Numbered from the stretch's first letter, positions 1 to 5,454 are shown. The stretch is DNA of 6,468 bases from an uncultured Bacilli bacterium (GCA_947630435.1 CANRHO010000043.1:1-6468); one strand, 5' to 3'. Program-made: numbers and translations. Notes: a model not told the origin generated them from the sequence alone.

Positions 1-2
1 AA

Positions 3-98
3 AATTTGAAAAAATTAAAAAAAATAAAATTTTTTCAAAAATTTAGAGGAATTTTAAAAGTTATGTCTAATTATAAGTATGAGGAGGTGATAATATAA
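3..98 (+). CDS. Possible 3' end of an upstream gene, or an 11-codon leader ORF from ATG 63
   Basis: This frame is open from the left edge and stops at TAA 96-98. It reads as a short lysine-rich segment ending in MSNYKYEEVII. Two readings are possible. It may be the tail of a gene that starts outside the window. It may instead be an 11-codon ORF starting at ATG 63, with a weak GAGGA site at 46-50 (spacing about 12). In either case its stop overlaps the proposed AUA start of the exporter as ATAA, the same geometry as the common ATGA operon junction, which suggests translational coupling. The tail is too short to assign a family. The first 40 bases also form an inverted repeat, so a purely non-coding leader cannot be excluded. 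Confidence 0.3.
   Translation, partial: NLKKLKKIKFFQKFRGILKVMSNYKYEEVII
5..39. repeat. 12-bp perfect inverted repeat (AT-rich hairpin)
   Basis: TTTGAAAAAATT at 5-16 is the exact reverse complement of AATTTTTTCAAA at 28-39, with an 11-base A-rich loop. There is only one G-C pair and no T-run follows on the + strand, so it is a poor terminator. It could be a weak hairpin upstream of the exporter, or chance in very AT-rich DNA. Confidence 0.4.
83..87 (+). promoter_or_regulatory. Strong ribosome binding site that sets the exporter start
   Basis: GGAGG lies within GAGGAGGTGA (81-90). The only codon at normal spacing in the exporter frame is ATA at 95-97, 7 nt downstream. The nearest ATG (106) is out of frame and opens only 8 codons. 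The nearest in-frame ordinary start (TTG 164) lies past the catalytic cysteine. Confidence 0.7.
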
Positions 99-2056
99 AT
101 AGTAAATGTGTTGTAAGGCAAAAATCAGTTAATGACTGTGGTATAGCGTGTTTAACAACTATTTTGAATATGTTTGGTATAAATGTTAGCTATGAGAATA
201 TTAAATCAAAAATAAAAATAGATAATCAAGGAGTAAGTGCATATGAGATAGTAAGAGTAGCTAAAGAGTATGGTGTAAAAGCAATAGGGTACAAAAATTA
301 CTTTTTAAAAAACACACTTAACTTTCCCTTTATAGCTCATACAGTAAATAATAATATTCAGCATTTTGTTGTTGTATTAAAAATTACTAACAATAAAGTA
401 AAAATTAGTGATCCCTCACGCGGAATATTATACCTTAATAAAGATGAATTTAAAAAAATATATACCGGTATATCAATTGTGTTTAATAATGATAATTCGT
501 TATCAATAAAAAAAGAAGTATTAAACAAAAAATTTGTGATTTTAATAACAAGTCTTATCTTGTTTTTGTCAATTTTAAATATATTTTATTCTTATTTACT
601 ATCTTTTGTAATTGAAAGTTTTAAAAATAGTAATAAAATAATTGTTATTCTAGTTATGCTCTTTACAATTGGTATTTTAAAGGAAATGATTGATTTTATA
701 AAAGAAAGAGTTTTATTGAAATATCAAATAATGACTGATCGTGCAATTACAATTCCTACTTTAAAAAGAATTATCAACCTTCCTCATGTATTTTATCATA
801 AAAAATCAGCAGGAGAGTTAATATCTAAAATAAATGATTTATCTTATATTAAACAAATGGCTTATGCATCTGTTCAAATTTTATTTGTAAATGTAATAAT
901 AATATTTATTTCTTTCATATTTTTACTTTATGTTAATATTGCTACCTTTTTTTTGAACTTAGCAGTTACATTCCTTATTATCTTCTATAGTAGTCTATTT
1001 TATAAAAATAATTTATATAAAAATTACGATTTACAAATTAAAAATGAGGCATTAAATACCAAGATATCTGACGGAATAAACTCTATGATAAACATCAAAA
1101 ACTTATGTAAGGAAAATTATTTAGAAGATAAGATAATAACATCATATAATGAAACTATTGAAGGATATAAAAAATTAAGCTTGTTATATCAAAATAAAAA
1201 CATGATATATAAAATATTAATTTTAATTTCACTTATCTTATCAATTTATATATTAATTAAAACTGATATATCTATTTCTAGTTTGCTTTTTGTTACTTAT
1301 TTAGAGTCTATAATATATGATTCAATAGGCGCCGTATGTAGCTTAATTGGAATGTATTCAGATTTTAAAAGTTCATACGTTAGAATAAAAGATTTATATA
1401 AAGAAAAACAAATAGATAATAGATTATCATTAATTGATGTTAATAATATCATATTTAAAAACGTAAGCTATAGTTACAATAAAAAAGTTATTTTTAAAAA
1501 CGTTAATTTAAAAATAACAAAAAATGATTTCATCATGATAAATGGACCTTCAGGAAGCGGTAAAACTACGTTATTCAAAATGTTAACTAGCGAGATTAAA
1601 AGTGATGGTAAAAATATTTTTATAAATAAAAAAAGTATAAATAGTTATACCAGTGGGCAATTAAGAAAAAGCATAACATACGCAGATCAAAAAGTAAGAC
1701 TATTAAGTGATACTGTTTTAGAAAATATTACTTTTGGTTCCAAAATGAATTTAAGAAAAAACTTTAAAAAAGTTTTAGATGAAATTTTAGGAAAAAGAAA
1801 CATTAAATATGATACCATTATAGATAATACTAGTTCTAATTTATCTGGAGGAGAGCTATCTCTTGTTTTTATAGCACAAATACTTAATAATTCTGGTAAC
1901 GTAATAATTTTCGATGAAACCACAAGTCAGATGGATGCTTTTTTAGAAAGGAAGATTTTAAAAGCAATAAAAGAAGATTATAAAGATAAAATAATTATTT
2001 TAATTACTCACCGTTTATCTAATCAAGATTTATTTGATAAAATAGTTAATTTATAA
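95..2056 (+). CDS. Peptidase-containing ABC exporter (C39 peptidase + membrane + ATPase), bacteriocin processing/export
   Basis: This is a membrane exporter that cleaves the leader off peptide precursors and pumps the core out using ATP. From the AUA at 95 it has 653 residues. Residues 1-125 are a C39 peptidase with oxyanion Gln9, catalytic Cys15 in NDCGIACL, His90 (HFVVVL) and Asp106 (DPSRG). About six membrane segments lie near 145-173, 180-201, 261-281, 285-303, 370-388 and 398-421. The ATPase has Walker A GPSGSGKTT (484-492), Q-loop Gln532, signature LSGGE (583-587), Walker B VIIFDE (603-608) and His639. The first ordinary start, TTG 164, would delete Gln9 and Cys15, whereas AUA 95 sits 7 nt after GGAGG and keeps the domain whole. 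The protein stops soon after the H-loop, perhaps 30 residues short of the family norm. Two leader-bearing peptide genes follow directly, the expected substrates. Function is secure; the start codon is inferred. Confidence 0.9.
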   Translation: MNSKCVVRQKSVNDCGIACLTTILNMFGINVSYENIKSKIKIDNQGVSAYEIVRVAKEYGVKAIGYKNYFLKNTLNFPFIAHTVNNNIQHFVVVLKITNNKVKISDPSRGILYLNKDEFKKIYTGISIVFNNDNSLSIKKEVLNKKFVILITSLILFLSILNIFYSYLLSFVIESFKNSNKIIVILVMLFTIGILKEMIDFIKERVLLKYQIMTDRAITIPTLKRIINLPHVFYHKKSAGELISKINDLSYIKQMAYASVQILFVNVIIIFISFIFLLYVNIATFFLNLAVTFLIIFYSSLFYKNNLYKNYDLQIKNEALNTKISDGINSMINIKNLCKENYLEDKIITSYNETIEGYKKLSLLYQNKNMIYKILILISLILSIYILIKTDISISSLLFVTYLESIIYDSIGAVCSLIGMYSDFKSSYVRIKDLYKEKQIDNRLSLIDVNNIIFKNVSYSYNKKVIFKNVNLKITKNDFIMINGPSGSGKTTLFKMLTSEIKSDGKNIFINKKSINSYTSGQLRKSITYADQKVRLLSDTVLENITFGSKMNLRKNFKKVLDEILGKRNIKYDTIIDNTSSNLSGGELSLVFIAQILNNSGNVIIFDETTSQMDAFLERKILKAIKEDYKDKIIILITHRLSNQDLFDKIVNL

Positions 2057-2062
2057 TATAAA
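2034..2062 (+). promoter_or_regulatory. Candidate sigma-A promoter for the peptide genes
   Basis: TTGATA (2034-2039) and TATAAA (2057-2062) are separated by exactly 17 nt, and each matches the consensus at 5 of 6 bases. Transcription would begin near 2069, leaving a leader of about 19 nt that contains the Shine-Dalgarno site at 2079-2083. It lies over the end of the exporter gene and would allow more peptide than exporter to be made. AT-rich DNA gives many chance matches, so this is only a candidate. Confidence 0.4.
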
Positions 2063-2078
2063 AATAATAATTTAAGAA

Positions 2079-2083
2079 GGAGG
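2079..2083 (+). promoter_or_regulatory. Ribosome binding site selecting the GTG start at 2088
   Basis: GGAGG within AGAAGGAGG is followed after 4 nt by GTG 2088, the only start in the leader-peptide frame. ATG 2084 directly abuts the site and is in a different frame. GTG 2086 opens only four codons. Confidence 0.65.
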
Positions 2084-2087
2084 ATGT

Positions 2088-2228
2088 GTGGAAAAACTAA
2101 AACAAAACGAATTAAAAAAAATCAAGGCAGGAGCAATAAGTGGCTGGGCTATCGCAGGTATAATCGCAGGAATTACTTTCATAGTTGGAATATTTGATGG
2201 AATAGCAAGACCATTTAAGTGTAGATAA
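2088..2228 (+). CDS. Bacteriocin-like precursor peptide 1 with C39-type leader
   Basis: This 46-residue peptide was not recognised as a named family. The leader MEKLKQNELKKIKAG (1-15) fits the double-glycine type pattern, with Glu, Leu and Ile at -8, -7 and -4, but has Ala-Gly rather than Gly-Gly at -2/-1. The predicted core (16-46, 31 residues) is strongly hydrophobic, with two GxxxG motifs (Gly24-Gly28 and Gly34-Gly38), a basic tail and one cysteine, Cys45, next to the last residue. It starts at GTG 2088, lies 31 nt after the C39 exporter and 13 nt before a second gene with almost the same leader. The inferred role is an exported antimicrobial peptide, probably one half of a pair with the next gene. 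A signalling peptide is the main alternative. No modification enzyme is visible in the window. Confidence 0.8.
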   Translation: MEKLKQNELKKIKAGAISGWAIAGIIAGITFIVGIFDGIARPFKCR

Positions 2229-2241
2229 GAAAGGAGGATAT

Positions 2242-2409
2242 ATGAAGTTAAAAAACAAGGAATTAAAAGAAATAAAAGCGGGTGCTAGCTTAAGTGCGAC
2301 TTTGATTAATTCATTAATAAAGGGTTTTAACTCATTTATGGATATAGGAAGATACTTAGGAAGTAGCATAAGAAGATTAATAGGTGGTAATGCTTGTCCA
2401 TTAAAATAA
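2242..2409 (+). CDS. Bacteriocin-like precursor peptide 2 with C39-type leader
   Basis: This 55-residue peptide starts at ATG 2242, 4 nt after AAGGAGG (2231-2237). The leader MKLKNKELKEIKAG (1-14) matches that of the preceding gene almost position for position, including Ala-Gly at the predicted cut site. The core (15-55, 41 residues) is amphipathic and basic. It contains GRYLGSSIRRLIGG (36-49), which includes a GxxxG at 36-40, then a single Cys52 four residues from the end. The start, spacing, leader and position behind the exporter make it a probable exported substrate and partner of peptide 1. The gene end overlaps the next small ORF by 16 nt. Activity is inferred from context only; no sequence search was possible. 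Confidence 0.85.
   Translation: MKLKNKELKEIKAGASLSATLINSLIKGFNSFMDIGRYLGSSIRRLIGGNACPLK
2382..2387 (+). promoter_or_regulatory. Ribosome binding site selecting the TTG start at 2394
   Basis: AGGTGG lies inside the end of peptide gene 2 and is followed after 6 nt by TTG 2394, which opens a 49-codon frame. This spacing is the main reason for calling the third peptide gene. Confidence 0.5.
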
Positions 2410-2543
2410 AAAAAATAGTTAAAACCATAATTTTTATTTCATTATTACCGGTTATGATACCAATGATAAGTTATTCTCTTAAATTTATTTTGCAATTAGG
2501 AAGAATAATTGGTACATTTATAAGAATAATAATGAATTTATAA
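2394..2543 (+). CDS. Small hydrophobic peptide, leaderless relative of peptide 2; candidate accessory or immunity peptide
   Basis: This 49-residue frame starts at TTG 2394, overlaps the previous gene by 16 nt, and stops at TAA 2541-2543, inside the A-tract of the terminator. The N-terminus is basic (MSIKIKKIVK), then hydrophobic (about 11-33), like a membrane anchor or secretion signal. There is no ELxxI leader and no cysteine. Residues 36-44 read GRIIGTFIR, the same GRxxGxxIR motif at exactly the same residue numbers as GRYLGSSIR in peptide 2. It may be an immunity peptide that mimics peptide 2, a leaderless bacteriocin component, or a diverged copy. The frame could also be chance in AT-rich DNA. 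The ribosome binding site, the overlap and the terminator at its stop argue for a real gene. Confidence 0.6.
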   Translation: MSIKIKKIVKTIIFISLLPVMIPMISYSLKFILQLGRIIGTFIRIIMNL

Positions 2544-2582
2544 AAAAAGACCGGATTTTTTTAAAAAAATCTGTCTTTTTTT
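2542..2582 (+). terminator. Rho-independent terminator closing the peptide cassette
   Basis: An A7 run and GAC (2542-2551) pair with GTC and T7 (2573-2582). A bulged C2552, then GGA plus T7 pairing with A7 plus TCT, complete the stem. The fold is symmetrical with A-runs and T-runs on both sides, so it could act in both directions. It begins within the stop codon of the third peptide gene and separates the cassette from rpsU. Confidence 0.85.
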
Positions 2583-2604
2583 GTTATAAAAGCCAAAAAA
2601 CTTA

Positions 2605-2633
2605 TTGTAATAACCTTTTTTAGGTGTTATAAT
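2605..2633 (+). promoter_or_regulatory. Extended -10 sigma-A promoter of rpsU
   Basis: A perfect TATAAT (2628-2633) is preceded by TGT (2625-2627), giving an extended -10. TTGTAA (2605-2610) lies 17 nt upstream as the -35. Transcription would start near 2640, giving an rpsU leader of about 30 nt. Confidence 0.85.
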
Positions 2634-2668
2634 TACTATTAGAAAAAAAGGAGAGGGGGGAAAGAAAA

Positions 2669-2869
2669 ATGATAACTGTTCAAGTTAAAAACGGAAACGT
2701 TGATGGAGCGTTAAAGAAGTTCAAGCAAAGAGTAGCTAAAAGCGGTCTCCCTTCAGAAATTAAAAAGAAACAAGCTTTTGATAAACCGGGAGTACAAAGA
2801 AGAAACGCTAAGAAAGAAGCTATTAAGAACAGTCGTAAGGCGGCTAAACGTGAAAGAAAAGATTCCTAG
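2669..2869 (+). CDS. rpsU: 30S ribosomal protein S21
   Basis: A 66-residue, very basic protein of the small ribosomal subunit that helps mRNA engage during initiation near the 3' end of 16S rRNA. The family features are all present: a short beta-like start (MITVQVKNGNVDGALKKFKQ), Ser25-Gly26 before EIKKKQAFDKPG (30-41), then a long Arg/Lys-rich helical tail with RKAAKRERK (56-64). Length is normal for the Gram-positive family. The start is ATG 2669, 8 nt after a purine-rich AGGAGAGGGGGG site (2649-2660). It has its own promoter upstream and its own terminator downstream, so it appears to be a single-gene unit. In Bacillus, rpsU lies upstream of the yqfC-yqfD group, and that relation is kept here. 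Confidence 0.97.
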   Translation: MITVQVKNGNVDGALKKFKQRVAKSGLPSEIKKKQAFDKPGVQRRNAKKEAIKNSRKAAKRERKDS

Positions 2870-2891
2870 TTTTTCTTTACTCATTATGTAT

Positions 2892-2929
2892 AAAAAAGCT
2901 TACTACTATTACATAGTAAGTTTTTTTTT
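2892..2929 (+). terminator. Rho-independent terminator after rpsU
   Basis: CTTACTA (2899-2905) pairs with TAGTAAG (2914-2920) around an 8-base loop and is followed by nine T residues (2921-2929). The A-run upstream can extend the pairing. It lies 22 nt after the rpsU stop and only 23 nt before the yqfC start. Confidence 0.9.
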
Positions 2930-2952
2930 GCATAAAATTTATTGGTGATACT

Positions 2953-3204
2953 ATGAGCCTTAGAAAAGTAATAAATGATTACGTTGAATGTAATAATTTT
3001 GAAATAAAAATAACCAATAAAAAAGTAAAAGTATATTATTATGATAACATTGAGAATTTTACCTCTTCAAAAGTAACCATTTCAAAAGATAATGAATTAA
3101 TAAATATAAAGGGTAAGGATTTAGTAATTGAAACCATGTTTAAGGAATATTTGGTTATATCAGGTAAAATAAATTCTATAGAACTAGGAAGTTTTAATGA
3201 TTAA
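2953..3204 (+). CDS. yqfC: YqfC family sporulation protein (YabP/YqfC domain)
   Basis: An 83-residue protein with the beta-rich YabP/YqfC pattern: FTSSKVTISKDNELINIKG (36-54), then LVIETMFKEYLVISGKI (57-73). In Bacillus, yqfC belongs to the sigma-E sporulation regulon; its biochemical role is not established. Length is close to the roughly 90 residues of Bacillus YqfC. The start is ATG 2953, 3-4 nt after GGTGAT (2944-2949). The gene overlaps yqfD by 8 nt, the usual partner, which supports the call. No convincing promoter fits between the rpsU terminator and this start, so it may depend on read-through or on a sporulation promoter that cannot be verified here. Confidence 0.85.
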   Translation: MSLRKVINDYVECNNFEIKITNKKVKVYYYDNIENFTSSKVTISKDNELINIKGKDLVIETMFKEYLVISGKINSIELGSFND

Positions 3205-4369
3205 TTACGTTAAAATAAGTATCACTGGTAGAAACCCGAAACTATTTATTAGGCGTTATTTTTTTAATAAAATGGTTTATAGTGATTATAAAGAAATAAA
3301 TCATAAAAAAGTAGAATTAAAAATAAGTTATGATGATTATTTAAAAATTATTAATAAAAATACCATCTACAATATTTCAGTAGTTAAATATTATGGCTTT
3401 ATTAAGTATGTAATTCTGTTTAAAAATAATTATACTTTTTTCATTTCTTTTTTAATAGGTATTATAATTTTATTTATGTTGAGTAATATAATACTTGATG
3501 TTAATGTAATCCATAATGATAAAAGAATAAGGACCCTTGTTAATAAAGAATTAAAGGAAAACAAAATAAATAAGTTTAGGTTAGTTCCTAATTTTAACAA
3601 GAGAAAAAAAATTATTGATAAAATAGTAAAAAATAATAAAAACGACATCGAATGGTTAGAAATAGAAAGAAAAGGCAGCATATTAAACGTAAAAGTTACT
3701 CAAAGAAAAATAAATAAAGAAAAAGAAAGTGAAAATCCAAGACATATAATTGCCAAAAAAAGTGGAATAATAATTAGTATAGAAGCTGAAAATGGTGTTA
3801 TTCTAAAAAAGAAAAATGATTATGTCACACAAGGTGAAACAATTATATCTGGAGATATAATAAAAGATGAAACGGTAAAAGGACAAGTAAGGGCTAAGGG
3901 AAAGGTATATGCTGAAACTTGGTATTTAGTAAACGTTGAATATCCTCTTAACTATAAAGAAGTAATATATTTAGATCAAGTTAAAAATAATCTTATATTT
4001 AGTTTTATGAACAAAGAATTTTCCCTTCTTAAAAACTATGAAAAATCATATTTGGAAAAGAAAAAAGTGTTAATTAAAAGTAAAGTTTTTCCATTTAGCA
4101 TAAGAGTTGAAAAACAAAGAAAAACTAAAGTAAAAATACAAAAATATACGAAAAATCAAGCAATAAGAAAGGCTGAAGAATTGGCACAAGATAAGATTAT
4201 AAAAAAATTAAGTAAAAACGAATATATTATAAGTAAAAAAACTTTGAACTTTACCTCCGATGATAGTAAAATAGAAGTAGACGTTTTCTTTAAGGTATGT
4301 GAGGATATAACAAGTTATAAAGAAGTAGATAAAAGTTTGTTGGATAAACAAATACCTAAAGAAAACTAA
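3197..4369 (+). CDS. yqfD: Sporulation protein YqfD
   Basis: This is a 390-residue protein, close to the roughly 398 residues of Bacillus YqfD. A short basic N-terminal domain (1-75) is followed by one membrane helix (about 79-101) and a large lysine-rich domain (about 105-390) probably outside the membrane. A conserved-looking core contains TQGETIISGD (211-220) and VRAKGKVYAETWY (231-243), which I recognise as typical of the family. The start is ATG 3197, 5 nt after AGGAAG (3186-3191), overlapping the end of yqfC by 8 nt. The family is tied to sporulation (sigma-E controlled in Bacillus) without a defined activity. The usual downstream phoH is absent, and a VanZ-family gene follows after 18 nt. 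Confidence 0.88.
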   Translation: MINYVKISITGRNPKLFIRRYFFNKMVYSDYKEINHKKVELKISYDDYLKIINKNTIYNISVVKYYGFIKYVILFKNNYTFFISFLIGIIILFMLSNIILDVNVIHNDKRIRTLVNKELKENKINKFRLVPNFNKRKKIIDKIVKNNKNDIEWLEIERKGSILNVKVTQRKINKEKESENPRHIIAKKSGIIISIEAENGVILKKKNDYVTQGETIISGDIIKDETVKGQVRAKGKVYAETWYLVNVEYPLNYKEVIYLDQVKNNLIFSFMNKEFSLLKNYEKSYLEKKKVLIKSKVFPFSIRVEKQRKTKVKIQKYTKNQAIRKAEELAQDKIIKKLSKNEYIISKKTLNFTSDDSKIEVDVFFKVCEDITSYKEVDKSLLDKQIPKEN

Positions 4370-4387
4370 TAAATAAGAGGTTTGATT

Positions 4388-5005
4388 ATGTTTACAAGTA
4401 TTTTTTTAGATGTTATACATAATATATGGCCAATGCTTTTTATATTTACGGTAATAATCGTATCTATTAGAATTGCTTATATATTGTATAATAAAGAAAA
4501 TTTTGTGCTTTATAAAGAACTTTTAATGTTATGTTTTATTATATATATATTACTTTTATATTATATAGTTACGTTTCAGGACAATAATTATGGTACTAAT
4601 AATCTTATTCCTTTTAAAGAAATTTTTAGATATAATGTATCATCAAAATTATTTTTCAAAAACGTAGTTGGTAATACAATTTTGTTTATTCCTTTTGGTA
4701 TATTTGTAACTCATTATGTAAAAAACAATAAAATATACTTAACGATGTTTTTAACCTTTTTAGTATCTTGTTCAATAGAATTTGCTCAAAGTATTATAGG
4801 TCGTACCGCAGATATTGATGATATAATTTTAAATACTACGGGAGGAGTCATAGGTTATTTAATATACAACTTTAGTGATAAAATAGCAGACAAGCTTCCA
4901 CGTTTTATGAAAAGTCAGGTTTTTCTTGATGTATTGTGTTTAGTTGTTATATTGACTATAATATACTTAGCATTTAAATTTGATTTTTGGAGGTTTTTAT
5001 CGTGA
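4388..5005 (+). CDS. VanZ family membrane protein
   Basis: A 205-residue integral membrane protein with about five hydrophobic helices. The VanZ-domain hallmarks appear in order: NLIPF (72-76), VGNTILFIPFG (94-104), SIEFAQ (129-134) and DIDDIILNTTGG (142-153). VanZ is named for a teicoplanin-resistance accessory protein, but most chromosomal family members have no known substrate, so no resistance claim is made. The start is ATG 4388, 7 nt after AAGAGG (4375-4380). A TTG two codons earlier would leave almost no spacing. The gene ends in TGA (5003-5005) overlapping the GTG start of ybeY, so the two are probably translationally coupled. Its place between yqfD and ybeY is where Bacillus has phoH and yqfF. 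Confidence 0.9.
   Translation: MFTSIFLDVIHNIWPMLFIFTVIIVSIRIAYILYNKENFVLYKELLMLCFIIYILLLYYIVTFQDNNYGTNNLIPFKEIFRYNVSSKLFFKNVVGNTILFIPFGIFVTHYVKNNKIYLTMFLTFLVSCSIEFAQSIIGRTADIDDIILNTTGGVIGYLIYNFSDKIADKLPRFMKSQVFLDVLCLVVILTIIYLAFKFDFWRFLS
4989..4993 (+). promoter_or_regulatory. Ribosome binding site selecting the GTG start of ybeY
   Basis: GGAGG lies 8 nt before GTG 5002. A longer reading from TTG 4987 would overlap this site itself, so the GTG is preferred. The GTG and the VanZ stop share bases as GTGA. Confidence 0.8.
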
Positions 5006-5454
5006 ACTATATAGAAATATTTAACGAATATGGCAAGGATATAAAAGAAATAGATGACCTTAAAAAATTTATTATTTATTGTACGGATAAGCTTTCGTTG
5101 AAAAATGTTATGTTTAATGTTATAATAGTAAATAATGAAAGTATCCATAAAATAAATAATAAATATCGCGGCGTAGATAAAGAAACAGATGTTATTTCGT
5201 TTGCTTTAGAAGATAATAAACAAATCGAAATTCCGGAAGTTAGGGTATTAGGAGATATTTATATATCATATGATAAAGTTATTAGTCAAGCTAAGGAATA
5301 TAATCATGGTATAAAACGAGAAATTTGTTTTCTTGGGGTTCATGGGCTACTTCATTTATTAGGATACGATCATATGAATAAAAAAGACGAAGAAAAAATG
5401 TTTAACATACAAAAGGAGTTGTTGAATAGTTATGGCATCAAAAAAGAAAGTTAA
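5002..5454 (+). CDS. ybeY: Endoribonuclease/rRNA maturation factor YbeY
   Basis: A 150-residue cytoplasmic metalloprotein of the YbeY/UPF0054 family, involved in 16S rRNA 3'-end maturation and ribosome quality control. The zinc-binding signature HGLLHLLGYDH (114-124) supplies His114, His118 and His124. The upstream family motifs NKYRGVDKETDVISF (53-67) and LGDIYIS (83-89) are intact, as is the conserved Arg106 before the zinc motif. Length is normal. GTG 5002 is chosen because GGAGG lies 8 nt upstream and because the start overlaps the VanZ stop. The gene overlaps the following dgkA start by 23 nt. The ybeY-dgkA adjacency is the usual one in Bacillota, here without phoH immediately upstream. 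Confidence 0.96.
   Translation: MNYIEIFNEYGKDIKEIDDLKKFIIYCTDKLSLKNVMFNVIIVNNESIHKINNKYRGVDKETDVISFALEDNKQIEIPEVRVLGDIYISYDKVISQAKEYNHGIKREICFLGVHGLLHLLGYDHMNKKDEEKMFNIQKELLNSYGIKKES

Noticed and set aside
164..2056. TTG 164 as the exporter start
   Set aside because: It would remove the oxyanion Gln and catalytic Cys of the C39 domain and has no ribosome binding site, whereas a perfect one stands before AUA 95.
2084..2197. ATG at 2084 opening a 37-codon frame (MCGKTKTKR...)
   Set aside because: The ATG directly abuts the GGAGG site, leaving no spacing, and the product is arginine-rich and unlike any leader peptide. The GTG 2088 frame gives a leader matching the next gene.
2112..2369. 85-codon open frame on the minus strand across the two peptide genes
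   Set aside because: It is the antisense shadow of two genes with clear leaders and ribosome binding sites, and it has no recognisable domain.
2911..2938. Sigma-E-like promoter (ACATAGT, 13 nt, CATAAAAT) before yqfC
   Set aside because: The -10 resembles the consensus, but the -35 is only partial and lies in the terminator stem. The predicted start would also cut into the yqfC ribosome binding site. Too weak to list as a feature.
4915..5148. Minus-strand open frame across the VanZ/ybeY junction
   Set aside because: It lies opposite two well-supported genes and encodes only AT-driven Ile/Tyr/Lys-rich sequence.
4987..5454. TTG 4987 as the ybeY start
   Set aside because: It falls within or before its own GGAGG site, while GTG 5002 has 8-nt spacing and overlaps the VanZ stop.
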